A stretch of DNA of 64,000 nt from Methylobacterium sp. WL119 (GTDB lineage: Bacteria > Pseudomonadota > Alphaproteobacteria > Rhizobiales > Beijerinckiaceae). Where the stretch lies: NCBI RefSeq assembly GCF_008039875.1, contig NZ_VRUU01000011.1, positions 1 through 64,000 of the forward strand. The letters are read 5' to 3'. Under the pieces are notes generated by a model. It saw only the letters and a program-made list of their open reading frames with translations. It ran no database searches and was not told the DNA's origin. The first letter of the stretch is position 1. Each line of letters opens with the position of its first letter. Position numbers and translations under genes: made by a program. Positions 40,845-49,618 of this stretch are shown one piece after another.

Positions 40845-41786
40845 CTACTCCGCGGCCTGCGGCAGCCGCCCGCGGGCGGCCTGGGCCTTGGTGCCCGAGA
40901 GCATCAGCCCGAGATAGATCAGCGCCGGCGTCGAGACGAAGATCGCCGAGTAGGTGCAGATCACCACGCCGCAGAGCATCACCACCGCGAACCCGCGGAT
41001 CGCCTCGCCGCCGAACAGCACCAGCGCCAGCAGCGACAGGAAGGCCGAGATCGAGGTCATCACGGTGCGCGACATCGTCGAGTTGATCGACAGGTTGAGC
41101 AACTCGTCGGTGGGAATCGTCTTGTACCGGCGCATCAGCTCGCGGGTCCGGTCGAACACCACCACGGTCTCGTTCAGCGAGTAGCCGACGATGGTGAGGA
41201 TCGCCGCGATCGAGGTCATGTTGAACTCGATCCGGGTGACGATGAACACGCCCATGGTCAGCACGATGTCGTGGAGCGTGCCGACGATGGCGCCGAGCGC
41301 CAGCTCGCGCTCAAAGCGGAACCACAGGTAGAGCAGCACCGCGACGACCGAGAGCACGACGCCGAGCGTGCCCGACTGCACCAGCTCGCCCGAGACGCGG
41401 GGGCCGACGGTCTCGGTGCGGCGGAACTCGTAATCCTTGTCGAAGGCGCCGTGCGCCTTGTTCATCACCGCCGTCTGGCCCTGCTCGCCGGGCTGAAGCG
41501 GCAGGCGCACCAGCACGGTGCCCTGGTTGCCGAGCTCCTGCACCTCGGGCTCGCCGAAGCCGAAGCCGGCGGCCGTGTGGCGGATCTCGCCGACGTCGGC
41601 GGTGCCCGACTTCGCCTGCAGCTCGACCAGCGTGCCGCCCTTGAAGTCGATGCCGTAGTTCAGGCCGACGGTGAGGAACAGCACCACGGTCACGACCGAC
41701 AGGATCGCCGAGAGCGGGAAGCTCAGGCGGCGGAAGCGCATGAAGTCGAAGTGCGACTCGTCGGGCCAGAGGCGAAGCAGGCGCAT
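40845..41786 (-). CDS. secF: Protein translocase subunit SecF
   Basis: Inner-membrane SecDF partner, using proton motive force to pull preproteins after SecYEG. The 313 residues have the first membrane helix near SAILSVVTVVLFLTVGLNYG, then GIDFKGGTLVE, a periplasmic loop, and the five-helix block with VVFDRTRELMRRY and LNLSINSTMSRTVMTS. Full length. It follows secD by 49 bp in the yajC-secD-secF order. Confidence 0.97.
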   Translation of the reverse strand: MRLLRLWPDESHFDFMRFRRLSFPLSAILSVVTVVLFLTVGLNYGIDFKGGTLVELQAKSGTADVGEIRHTAAGFGFGEPEVQELGNQGTVLVRLPLQPGEQGQTAVMNKAHGAFDKDYEFRRTETVGPRVSGELVQSGTLGVVLSVVAVLLYLWFRFERELALGAIVGTLHDIVLTMGVFIVTRIEFNMTSIAAILTIVGYSLNETVVVFDRTRELMRRYKTIPTDELLNLSINSTMSRTVMTSISAFLSLLALVLFGGEAIRGFAVVMLCGVVICTYSAIFVSTPALIYLGLMLSGTKAQAARGRLPQAAE

Positions 41787-41835
41787 TCTTTTGGGACCTT
41801 GCGATCGGGAAGCGGCCTCCCGAAACGGGCGACGT

Positions 41836-43443
41836 TCAGAACGGAAGGGCTTTGGGCCGGAAGGACTTGTACCACACCGCGATCATCATCCGCGTCAGCG
41901 TCACCGCGGTGATGACGGTGGTGAGGATGCCGAGGATGAACACGACCGCGAAACCCTTCACCGGGCCGGAGCCGAGGAAGAACAGGATCAGCGCGGCGAT
42001 CGCCATGGTCGAGTTCGAGTCGATGATGGTGGCGAAGGCCCGGTCGAAGCCCGCCTGCAGCGCCGAGACCAGGGATCGCCCGGCGCGGTGCTCCTCGCGC
42101 ATGCGCTCGTAGATCAGCACGTTGGAATCCACCGCCGTGCCGATGGTGAGCACGATGCCGGCGATGCCGGGCAGCGTCATGGTGGCTTCCAGCACCGACA
42201 TCAGGCCGAGGATGAGCCCGACGTGGACGATGAGGGCGATGTTCGCGATGAAGCCGAAGGTGCCGTAGGTCAGGAACATGAAGCCGACGACGAGGAGCCC
42301 GGCGACGCCGGTGGCGATCTTGCCGGCGCGGATCGAGTCGCTGCCCAGCCCCGGCCCGACGACGCGGCGCTCGACCACGGTGAACTTCGCCGGCAGCGCG
42401 CCGGCCCGCAGCAGGATCGACAGGTCGTTGGCCTGCTGCACTGAGAAGTTCCCGGTGATCTGACCGGAGCCGCCGGTGATCGCGGTGCGGATCACCGGGG
42501 CCGAGACCACCTCGTTGTCGAGCACGATCGCCATGCGGCGGCCGACGTTCTCCGAGGTCGCCTGGCCGAAGCGCTGGGCGCCCTTGAGGTTGAACTTGAA
42601 GCTCACCATCGGCTCGTGGGTCTGCTGGTCGAAGGCCGGCTGCGCGTCGGTCAGGTCGCCGCCGTCGGCCATCACCCGGCGCTCCACCGCCACCTTAGCG
42701 CCGCGCTCGTCGCGCGAGGGCAGCATGTCAACGTCGCCGGCCGGGTTGTCGGAGATCATCCGGAACTCGAGCTTGGCGGTCTTGCCCAGGAGCGCCTCGA
42801 GGCGCTCCGGGTCCTGCAGGCCGGGGACCTGGATCAGGATGCGGTCGGCGCCCTGCTGCTGGATCGACGGCTCCAGCGTCCCGGTCGAGTCGAGGCGGCG
42901 GCGGATGACCTCGATACCCTGCGTCACGGCGCGCCGCGTGCGCTCGTTGATGCCGGCATCGGTGAGCGCGAGGCGGATCAGGCCGTCGGGCTGCTCGGTG
43001 ATGTCGAGCGTCCGCCCGCCGGTCTGGCCGACGAGCGGGTTCGAGATCGGCTGCGCCAGCTCCTGCAGCTTGGGCATCACCTTGGCGCGGGCGGCCGCGT
43101 CCGCGACGCGGACCTGGACGCCGCGCTGGAGGATGCCGATGCCGCCGTCGGCCCGCACGCTCTCGCGCTGGAGCACGCCGCGGACCTCGTCGCGCAGGGC
43201 CTTGGCTTGGGAGGCGACGAGCTCGGCCTGGTCGACCTCCAGCAGGAGCTGCGAGCCGCCCTGCAGGTCGAGTCCGAGCACGATCGCGCGGGTCGGCACG
43301 ATCCAAGCGGGGAACCAGCCCGGCAGCGCGGCCATGAAGCCCTTGCGCTGCTCGGGCGAGAAGAAGCTCGGCACCGCGAGGCTGAGGCCGATCAGGATCG
43401 CGACGAGCGTCACGACGATTTTGGTACGGGAAAAGCGCAGCAT
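41836..43443 (-). CDS. secD: Protein translocase subunit SecD
   Basis: A 535-residue SecD. The first membrane helix (KIVVTLVAILIGLSLAVPSF) is followed by the family motif GLDLQGGSQLLLEVD, a large periplasmic P1 domain, then GSGQITGNFSVQQANDLSIL and the membrane block with TIGTAVDSNVLIYERMREE, where the Asp takes part in proton transport. It works with SecF and YajC in protein export. Full length. Confidence 0.97.
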   Translation of the reverse strand: MLRFSRTKIVVTLVAILIGLSLAVPSFFSPEQRKGFMAALPGWFPAWIVPTRAIVLGLDLQGGSQLLLEVDQAELVASQAKALRDEVRGVLQRESVRADGGIGILQRGVQVRVADAAARAKVMPKLQELAQPISNPLVGQTGGRTLDITEQPDGLIRLALTDAGINERTRRAVTQGIEVIRRRLDSTGTLEPSIQQQGADRILIQVPGLQDPERLEALLGKTAKLEFRMISDNPAGDVDMLPSRDERGAKVAVERRVMADGGDLTDAQPAFDQQTHEPMVSFKFNLKGAQRFGQATSENVGRRMAIVLDNEVVSAPVIRTAITGGSGQITGNFSVQQANDLSILLRAGALPAKFTVVERRVVGPGLGSDSIRAGKIATGVAGLLVVGFMFLTYGTFGFIANIALIVHVGLILGLMSVLEATMTLPGIAGIVLTIGTAVDSNVLIYERMREEHRAGRSLVSALQAGFDRAFATIIDSNSTMAIAALILFFLGSGPVKGFAVVFILGILTTVITAVTLTRMMIAVWYKSFRPKALPF

Positions 43444-43607
43444 CCGCCGACTCTGTTTTCTGCAGTCCTGCCGAGGGCTTGCCCCGGCATCCTGATCCGG
43501 CGGGTCCGAAGCCGTTCCCGATCGCGTCGCGTTGGGAACCGGTTCCGGGCTCTTGCCGTCCCACGCGCTCTCGAGCCGAACCGGCCCCGACTTCGGCGGA
43601 GAGCGCC

Positions 43608-43943
43608 CTAGGCGGCCTTGACCGGCCCACCCTTGACGCGGACCTCGGAGATCATGGTGCGCACCACCTTGACCCGGACGTTCGGCGCGATCTCCACCTC
43701 GATCTCGGTGGCGTCGTCCAGCACCTTCACCACCCGGCCGACGAGGCCGCCGTTGGTGACGATCGTGTCGTCGCGGCGGACGTTCTTGACCAGGGCCTGA
43801 TGCTCCTTGACCCGCTTCTGCTGCGGCCGCAGGATCAGGAAATACATGATCACGAAGATGAGGACGAAGGGAACCACCTGCAAGGCGATCTCGGCTCCGC
43901 CGGCAGCAGTGCCGGCCCCTTGCGCGAAGGCGGGGGTGATCAA
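43608..43943 (-). CDS. yajC: Preprotein translocase subunit YajC
   Basis: A 111-residue single-pass membrane protein. Helix QVVPFVLIFVIMYFLILRPQ, then QKRVKEHQALVKNVRRDDTI and VTNGGLVGRVVKVLDD, all family hallmarks. TTG 43943 has GGAG at good spacing. First gene of the Sec accessory operon, 164 bp before secD. Confidence 0.95.
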   Translation of the reverse strand: MITPAFAQGAGTAAGGAEIALQVVPFVLIFVIMYFLILRPQQKRVKEHQALVKNVRRDDTIVTNGGLVGRVVKVLDDATEIEVEIAPNVRVKVVRTMISEVRVKGGPVKAA

Positions 43944-44066
43944 GCGCGTCTCCTCATGTGACGTCGGGCCCGTGCGCGCCTGTCGGAAGCGTCGCCGGGC
44001 CTGTCTGAAAGCGCGCGGACTATAGCCAGAGGCGTTCCGAAAGCAACGCCGGGCGGCGCGCGCCCC

Positions 44067-44465
44067 TCACATCGCCCGGACGAGGAGCAGCACCGCCGCC
44101 ACCGTCATGACGAGCAGGGTGACGAGGATGCCGCCGCCGCGGCAGGCGAACTGGCGTGGCGAGTTGACCGGCGCGAACATGCCGACCGGATGCAGCAGGC
44201 GCGCGATCAGGAGCAGCCAGAGCAGCGTCAGCACGATCCAATGCCGGGTCCCGCCCGCTTCGAGCAGGGCGATCAGGCCGAGCGTCAGCGGCACGTATTC
44301 CGAGAAGTTGCCGTGCGAGCGGATGCGACGCTGCAATCCGTCCCGGCCGCCATCCCCGGCGAGGACGTTGCCGCTGACCCGGGCCCCCACCACCCAGCCG
44401 GACAGGCCGATGTAGATCAAGGCGAACAGGGCGGCGAAGAGGGCGGTGGTGGCGGGGAAGATCAA
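44067..44465 (-). CDS. MAPEG family membrane protein
   Basis: A 132-residue membrane protein of the MAPEG family with four hydrophobic helices: FPATTALFAALFALIYIGLS, the NFSEYVPLTLGLIALLEAGG loop and helix typical of the family, WIVLTLLWLLLIARLLHPVG, and a C-terminal helix. MAPEG members include glutathione-dependent transferases and peroxidases; many bacterial ones are unassigned. The TTG at 44465 has GGAG seven bases upstream. Longer upstream frames overlap the divergent gene and are unlikely. Confidence 0.82.
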   Translation of the reverse strand: MIFPATTALFAALFALIYIGLSGWVVGARVSGNVLAGDGGRDGLQRRIRSHGNFSEYVPLTLGLIALLEAGGTRHWIVLTLLWLLLIARLLHPVGMFAPVNSPRQFACRGGGILVTLLVMTVAAVLLLVRAM

Positions 44466-44607
44466 GGCGGGTCTCCGGCGTTGCGATGCGCCGACCAACG
44501 CGAGCGGGCTCCGGACGTTGCAGGCCGTGTCGCAGCTCGTGTTGCGAGTCGTGCCGAGCGCGCGTAGGCCCGTGCGGTCCTCGAAGAGCCATCCGAACCG
44601 ATCCGCC

Positions 44608-45483
44608 ATGACGCAAGCGACCACCCTCGAGACCCTGATGCCGCTGCTGGAGCGCATCGCCACGGCGCTGGAGCGGGCCGCCCCGCCCGCGCGACCGGTG
44701 ACGGACATCACCTCCGCCGACGCCTTCCTGTGGGGGCCCGAGCGCCGGCTGATCCCGGTGCGCACCGTCAACCGCGTCGAGATGGGCCTGCTCACCGGCA
44801 TCGACCGGGCGCGCGATACCCTGGCCGAGAATACCGAGCGCTTCGCGCGCGGGCTGCCGGCCAACAACGCGCTGCTCTGGGGCGCGCGCGGCATGGGCAA
44901 GTCGTCGCTCGTGAAGGCGGTGCATGCCGAGATCAACGCGCGCCGCGCGGCCGGCGCCCTGCCGATGAAGCTCGTGGAGATCCACCGCGAGGACATCGAG
45001 GCGCTGCCCGACCTGATGGCGACGCTCCGCTCCGACCCGCATCGCTGGGTGGTGTTCTGCGACGACCTCTCGTTCGATGGCGACGACACCTCGTACAAGT
45101 CGCTGAAGACGGCGCTCGACGGCGGCATCGAGGGACGGCCGGGCAACGTGCTGTTCTACGCCACCTCGAACCGCCGGCACCTGCTCGCCCGCGAGATGGT
45201 GGAGAACGAGCGCTCCACCGCGATCAACCCCGGCGAGGCGGTGGAGGAGAAGGTCTCGCTCTCGGACCGGTTCGGCCTGTGGCTCGGGTTCCACAAGTGC
45301 AGCCAGGACGAGTACCTGGCGATGATCCGCGCCTATGCCGAGCGCCACGCCCTTCCGGTCGAGCCCGACGCGCTCCGGGCCGAGGCGCTGGAATGGGCGA
45401 CCACCCGCGGCTCGCGTTCCGGCCGCACCGCCTTCCAGTTTATCCAGGATCTGGCCGGGCGGCTCGGCCGGACCCTCGACTGA
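44608..45483 (+). CDS. DUF815 family ATP-binding protein
   Basis: A 291-residue P-loop ATPase of the DUF815 family. The N-terminal SADAFLWGPERRLIPVRTVN is followed by Walker A (WGARGMGKSSLVKAV), Walker B-like VVFCDDLSFDGDDTSYKSLK, the LFYATSNRRHL sensor strand, and an arginine finger-like LSDRFGLWLGF. Members are AAA+-like; the role is unknown. ATG 44608 marks the start of family similarity. Divergent from MAPEG. Confidence 0.9.
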   Translation: MTQATTLETLMPLLERIATALERAAPPARPVTDITSADAFLWGPERRLIPVRTVNRVEMGLLTGIDRARDTLAENTERFARGLPANNALLWGARGMGKSSLVKAVHAEINARRAAGALPMKLVEIHREDIEALPDLMATLRSDPHRWVVFCDDLSFDGDDTSYKSLKTALDGGIEGRPGNVLFYATSNRRHLLAREMVENERSTAINPGEAVEEKVSLSDRFGLWLGFHKCSQDEYLAMIRAYAERHALPVEPDALRAEALEWATTRGSRSGRTAFQFIQDLAGRLGRTLD

Positions 45484-45520
45484 TCGAAATCCCGTCGGCC
45501 GATCGGTTGCGGGCGCGTTG

Positions 45521-45577
45521 TCGACGCCGCAGGCGCGTTGTCGACGCCGCAGGCGCATTTCTCGACGCCGCAGGCGC
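45521..45577 (+). repeat. Three-copy short tandem repeat
   Basis: TCGACGCCGCAGGCGC occurs at 45521, 45541 and 45562 (periods 20 and 21). It lies between the DUF815 gene and the first YidB-like gene. Confidence 0.8.
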
Positions 45578-45660
45578 TTGCTTTGCGTCCGCTACGCCCG
45601 AGCTTGCACCTCGAGCGATCCGCCTCCCGGCGGACGAGCAGGCGGGACGGGGCTGACATC

Positions 45661-46041
45661 ATGGGACTCTTCGACGCGATCCGATCCGCGCTCGCCCGCG
45701 CGGAAGCCCGCATCGACGCGATCGGCGGCGACGGCCTGCCGATGTCCTTCGCCAAGATCTATCCCGGCGGCCTGCCGGCCTTCCTCGATGCCCTGCGTGC
45801 GGCGGGCCACGGCTCGGCCGTCGCCTCGTGGCTCGGATCCGAGGCGAACGTCGCCCTCCCCGCGGGCGCCTACGCCGCCCTGCTCTCGCCCGAGGCGCTG
45901 ACGCGCTTCGCCGCCGACCTCGGCATCCCGGAAGCGCGCGTGCCGACCGCGCTGGCCGAGTTCCTGCCCGGTGCGGTCGACCGCCAGAGCCGGGACGGGA
46001 CGCTCGCGCCGCAGCGGCAATTCTCGACGCAGGTGGCCTGA
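45661..46041 (+). CDS. YidB-like (DUF937) protein, copy 1
   Basis: A 126-residue YidB-type protein. MGLFDAIRSALARAEARIDA, then PGGLPAFLDALRAAGHGSAV, ASWLGSEANVALPAG, and EFLPGAVDRQSRDGTLAPQ, the usual end. Function unknown. A paralogue follows 50 bp downstream. This copy is less canonical (LGSEANVAL instead of LGRGPNAPI) and carries an extra tail, suggesting divergence after duplication. Confidence 0.82.
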   Translation: MGLFDAIRSALARAEARIDAIGGDGLPMSFAKIYPGGLPAFLDALRAAGHGSAVASWLGSEANVALPAGAYAALLSPEALTRFAADLGIPEARVPTALAEFLPGAVDRQSRDGTLAPQRQFSTQVA

Positions 46042-46091
46042 CGCCGGCCGGCGGCTAGAGTGAAGCGCGGATCACGGCGAGGAACCCAGCG

Positions 46092-46445
46092 ATGAGCCTG
46101 TTCGATACCCTCAAGTCGGCGCTCGGCGGCAGCCTGGGCCAGGCCGCCGTCGAGGCCCTTCCCGGCATCGTCGAGCGGGTGCTGCCGGGCGGGCTTCAGG
46201 GGCTGCTGAACCAGCTCCAGAATTCGGGCTACGCCGCACAGGTGAATTCCTGGCTCGGCCGCGGCCCGAACGCGCCGATCACCACCGAGGACCTGCGCAA
46301 GGTCCTGGACAACGAGCAGGTCCGGCAGATCGCCGACAAGCTCGGGATCCCGACCGACCAGGTCCTCGCGGTCCTGGCGAAGGTGCTGCCCGCGGCGGTC
46401 GACCAGCACAGCCCCGACGGGACGCTGCGCACGCCCGGCACCTGA
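46092..46445 (+). CDS. YidB-like (DUF937) protein, copy 2
   Basis: A 117-residue YidB family protein: MSLFDTLKSALGGSLGQAAV, GGLQGLLNQLQNSGYAAQVN, SWLGRGPNAPITTEDLRKVL, LGIPTDQVLAVLAKVLPAAV and DQHSPDGTL. All family motifs are kept. It is paired with the paralogue upstream and probably co-transcribed. A GCGAGGA stretch precedes the ATG. Function unknown; a soluble cytoplasmic protein by sequence. Confidence 0.9.
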   Translation: MSLFDTLKSALGGSLGQAAVEALPGIVERVLPGGLQGLLNQLQNSGYAAQVNSWLGRGPNAPITTEDLRKVLDNEQVRQIADKLGIPTDQVLAVLAKVLPAAVDQHSPDGTLRTPGT

Positions 46446-46465
46446 CGACGCGCCGAAACGCGAAA

Positions 46466-46487
46466 GGGCGGCCCTCGCGGACCGCCC
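46466..46487. terminator. Hairpin between convergent genes
   Basis: GGGCGG, 10-base loop, CCGCCC, with AAA before the stem on the + strand. It separates the YidB-like gene from the convergent M23 gene and probably stops both. Confidence 0.55.
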
Positions 46488-46512
46488 TCGATCGTGGGTC
46501 TCGGGAAATCGC

Positions 46513-47964
46513 TCAGTTGCTGGCGAGCTGCGACATCGGGTCGATCGGCGCGCCGCTCTTGCGGATCTCGAAGTGCAGCTGGGGCGAGGTGACGTTGCCC
46601 GACGCGCCCGACTTGGCGATCGTCTGGCCGCGCTTCACCTTCTCGCCGGGCTTCACGTCGAGCTCGCCGTTGTGGGCGTAGGCCGACACGTACCCGTTCG
46701 AGTGCCGCACCAGCACGAGCTTGCCGTAGCCCTTCACGTCCGAGCCGGCATAGGCGACGGTGCCGTCCTCGGCGGCCTTCACCGCGGTGCCCTCGGGCAC
46801 CGCGATGTTGATGCCTTCGTTGCCCGAGGAGCCGTAGCCGGAGATCACCCGGCCCTTGGCGGGCCAGCGGAAGGTCTGGTCCGGCGCGGCCGGGGCGCTG
46901 GGGGCCGCGGCGGCGACCGAGCCGGTGCTGGCGGGCTCGACCTTCGCCACGGCGGCGGTCTTGACCGGCTCCGGCTTGGCGGCGGCGACCTTCTCGGCCG
47001 CGACCTTCTCCGAGGCCGCCTTCTCAGAAGCGGCCTTGGCGGCCTTCGCCTCGGCGACCTTCTTCGCCGCGTCCTTGGCGGCGTCGGCCTTGGCGGCGTC
47101 GACCTTGGCCTGCTTGGCCTCCGCCTCGGCCTTGCGCGTCGCCTCGGCCTTGGTGTCGGGCTTCGTATCGGCCTTGGCGACCTGGCCGGGGCGCACGTGA
47201 TGCTTCTTGGCGTCGGCCTCCTTGGCGGCGACGTCCTTGCGGGCCTTCTCCTCGGCGCGCTTGTCGGCGAGCTTCCTGGCCTCGGCCTCCTTCTGGGCCT
47301 CCTTGGCGGCTTCCTTGGCCGCCTCCTTGGCCGCCTCCTTGCGCTTGGCCTCCGCCTTCGTGTCGTCCTGGCGCTTGGCCTCCGCGGCCTTGATCCGCTC
47401 CGAGGGGGCGGCGGGAACGGCCCGCGCCGTCATCGGGGCGGCCGCCGGGTTCATGCCCGAGGCGCTGTAGACCGGGATGATCAGCTGGCGGCCGGGCGTC
47501 ACCTGGCCGGCGCTGGTCAGGCCGTTGGCCGACAGGATCGCCGAGGCCGGCACGCCGAAGCGGGTCGACATCTGGTTGAGGCTGTCGTTCGGGGCGACGG
47601 TGATGGTGGTGCCCCCTTGCGCGTTCCAGCCGGGCGTGCCGGTGGAGGCGACGCGGGTCGTCTGCGCCATCGGCTGGGTCGGCACGCGGGCCGCCACCGG
47701 GCCGGGCCGGGGCGAGATCGCCGTCGGCGCGCCGAGCGCCTCGGACTGGATCCGGCCGGTGCGGATCGGCGGCGCCGACGGCATGTCCGGCAGGCTGCCC
47801 GTCGCCGCCGGCTCGCTCGCCATGTTCGACGCGAACGGGTTGGTGAAGGGGCTGTCGAGACGCGATGCGTCCGACGAGCAGGCGGCAGCACCGCTGCCGA
47901 TAACTCCGATGAGAGCGAAGCGCGACAGCGTCTTCATCCTCCGACCAGTCCCGCGAACCCGCAT
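46513..47964 (-). CDS. NlpD-like lipoprotein: LysM plus M23 (LytM) domain
   Basis: A 483-residue envelope protein. A lipoprotein signal (LSRFALIGVIGSGAAACSSD, lipobox Cys) is followed by a LysM domain (TTITVAPNDSLNQMSTRFGV to QLIIPVY). A very long Ala/Lys/Glu helix (about 200 residues) and a C-terminal M23/LytM domain follow: GRVISGYGSSGNEGINIAVP, LVRHSNGYVSAYAHNGELDV and SPQLHFEIR. The first zinc ligands are missing (NEGINIAV instead of H-x-G-x-D), as in NlpD and EnvC, so it is more likely an amidase activator than an enzyme. Close to pcm and surE, as nlpD is in E. coli. ATG 47937 is an alternative start. Confidence 0.85.
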   Translation of the reverse strand: MRVRGTGRRMKTLSRFALIGVIGSGAAACSSDASRLDSPFTNPFASNMASEPAATGSLPDMPSAPPIRTGRIQSEALGAPTAISPRPGPVAARVPTQPMAQTTRVASTGTPGWNAQGGTTITVAPNDSLNQMSTRFGVPASAILSANGLTSAGQVTPGRQLIIPVYSASGMNPAAAPMTARAVPAAPSERIKAAEAKRQDDTKAEAKRKEAAKEAAKEAAKEAQKEAEARKLADKRAEEKARKDVAAKEADAKKHHVRPGQVAKADTKPDTKAEATRKAEAEAKQAKVDAAKADAAKDAAKKVAEAKAAKAASEKAASEKVAAEKVAAAKPEPVKTAAVAKVEPASTGSVAAAAPSAPAAPDQTFRWPAKGRVISGYGSSGNEGINIAVPEGTAVKAAEDGTVAYAGSDVKGYGKLVLVRHSNGYVSAYAHNGELDVKPGEKVKRGQTIAKSGASGNVTSPQLHFEIRKSGAPIDPMSQLASN

Positions 47965-48128
47965 CGACGCACCCGTTTGCCTGACGCAACTTGATGAGCC
48001 CATGAAAGCCGGATTCAGGTTAAACAACCGTTCCCGTTCACCACGTTCACGGCCGCGCGAGCACCATTTCGCTCTCGGGATCGCTGCTTAGGAATGCTTA
48101 CCGCAGGCGGAGCGGCGAGCGCGATTGG

Positions 48129-48809
48129 TTAAAGCGCGGCGGCTCGTCCGGGCACCAGCGGCGCGAGGCGCAGGCGCGGTCCCGGCTCGACGACGAGGCC
48201 CTGCCCGCCATGCGTGGCCGCCATCAGCCCGCCCTCCGATCCGGCGACGAGGCGGCCGCCGGGCTTCAGCGCCGCGGCCCAGGATGCGGGCTGCTCCGCG
48301 ACCGCACCGTGGACCAGGATGCGGTCGTAGCCGCCCCCCGCGGTGTCGGCGAGGCCGTCGCCCTGGAGCACGCGGGCGCGCCCTGCGAGGTTCGCGCTCG
48401 CCTGCCCGGCCAGCGTCGCGTAGCGCTCCAGGCTCGTCACCGCGCCGGCGCCGAGTTGCAGCAGCAGCGCCGTGACGTAGCCGGACCCGGTCCCGATCTC
48501 GAGGATCCGCATTCCGGGCTCGACCTTCAGCAGCGTCAGCATCGTCGCCACCGTGCTCGGTGCGGTCATCGCCGCGCCGCAGGGCAGCGGCAGGGAAAGG
48601 TCGCGCCGGGCGAGGTGGCGATACGCGGCGGGGGCGAACGCGGCGCGCGGCACCTGCTCCATCGCCCGCAGCACCGCCGTGTCGCGGGTGCCGCGCCCGC
48701 GCAGGGCCAGCACGAAGGCGGCGTTCTCGATCGCCCCGCCGAGGCCGGCATGGCCGCTCAAGCTCGCGCCGACCTGGTCGTCGATCGCGTCCACGTCGCT
48801 TCCGGTCAT
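48129..48809 (-). CDS. pcm: Protein-L-isoaspartate O-methyltransferase family
   Basis: A 226-residue PCMT family methyltransferase that repairs isoaspartyl residues using S-adenosylmethionine. It has RAMEQVPRAAFAPAAYRHLA, then the S-adenosylmethionine-binding GMRILEIGTGSGYVTALLLQ, ARVLQGDGLADTAGGGYDRI and LKPGGRLVAG. The substrate loop in the N-terminal half is CGAAMTAPSTVATML, less canonical than the E. coli form (G-Q-T-I-S-x-P), so the substrate may differ. ATG 48809 overlaps the hydrolase stop by four bases. Confidence 0.85.
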   Translation of the reverse strand: MTGSDVDAIDDQVGASLSGHAGLGGAIENAAFVLALRGRGTRDTAVLRAMEQVPRAAFAPAAYRHLARRDLSLPLPCGAAMTAPSTVATMLTLLKVEPGMRILEIGTGSGYVTALLLQLGAGAVTSLERYATLAGQASANLAGRARVLQGDGLADTAGGGYDRILVHGAVAEQPASWAAALKPGGRLVAGSEGGLMAATHGGQGLVVEPGPRLRLAPLVPGRAAAL

Positions 48810-49498
48810 GGCGGCAGGTCGCCGATCCAGGCGAGGATGAGCGCGGCCAGCGCGTCCGGCGCCTCGAGCGGCAGCATGTGGCCGGCATCCGCGACCACCG
48901 CCATCGTCGCGCCGGGGATGCCGTCGCGCAGCTCCTCCGATTCCGCGATGCTGCGCAGGCGGTCCCGGCCCGCCGCGATCACCAGCGTCGGGCAGCCGAG
49001 CGCACCGAGCCGATCCGCATCGCCGACCCGCTCGAGCCGGGATTGGCGCAGGAAGGCCTCGCGCCCGAGGCGCTGCCCCATCGCCCGGATGCGCTCGATC
49101 AGGGCCGCGTCCCCGGCCCGGTCCGGATGCACCGAGGCGGCCGCCGCCGCCCGGCTCAGGCCGCCGAAGTGGCCGGTCTCGACGCCCTCGATGGCGAGGC
49201 GCTTGGCGACCGCCTGCTTGCGCGAGTCGGATCGCGACGAGGTCGCGATCAGCACAAGCCCCCGCACCCGCTCCGGCGCGAGCCGCGCCGCCTCGCGGGC
49301 GACGTAGCCGCCCATCGAGAACCCAACGAGCACGAAGCGCGCCGGCGCCTCGGCGAGCAGCCGCTGCGCCATCGCCGGGATCGTGTCGTCGTGGGCGAGG
49401 CTCGCATGGTGGATCGGGCCTGCGGGCGCCAGCGCCTCGGCCATGTCGTCCCACAGGCTGGCATCGGCCATGTATCCGGGGATCAGGACGAGGCTCAT
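48806..49498 (-). CDS. Alpha/beta-fold hydrolase
   Basis: A 230-residue alpha/beta hydrolase. The oxyanion strand SLVLIPGYMADASLWDDMAE is followed by the nucleophile elbow VLVGFSMGGYVARE (Ser), then TLVIAAGRDRL with the acid and VVADAGHMLPLEAPD with the catalytic His. Triad complete. Substrate unknown; probably an esterase. It sits between pcm and surE on the same strand and overlaps pcm by four bases. Confidence 0.88.
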   Translation of the reverse strand: MSLVLIPGYMADASLWDDMAEALAPAGPIHHASLAHDDTIPAMAQRLLAEAPARFVLVGFSMGGYVAREAARLAPERVRGLVLIATSSRSDSRKQAVAKRLAIEGVETGHFGGLSRAAAAASVHPDRAGDAALIERIRAMGQRLGREAFLRQSRLERVGDADRLGALGCPTLVIAAGRDRLRSIAESEELRDGIPGATMAVVADAGHMLPLEAPDALAALILAWIGDLPP

Positions 49499-49618
49499 CG
49501 GGCGAGTCTCCGGTTCGGGATGCGGTCGCCCCCGAGAGGCTGTCCGCTTTCGGCCCCGTCGTTGCGAAGCGCCGCAGGCGAGCCCGGAATTCAGAACCGC
49601 CGCGGCTGCGGGATCCGC

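Noticed and set aside
44020..45558. Minus-strand frame opposite the DUF815 gene
   Set aside because: Composition-driven open frame; only its last part is real, in a different frame (MAPEG, 44067-44465).
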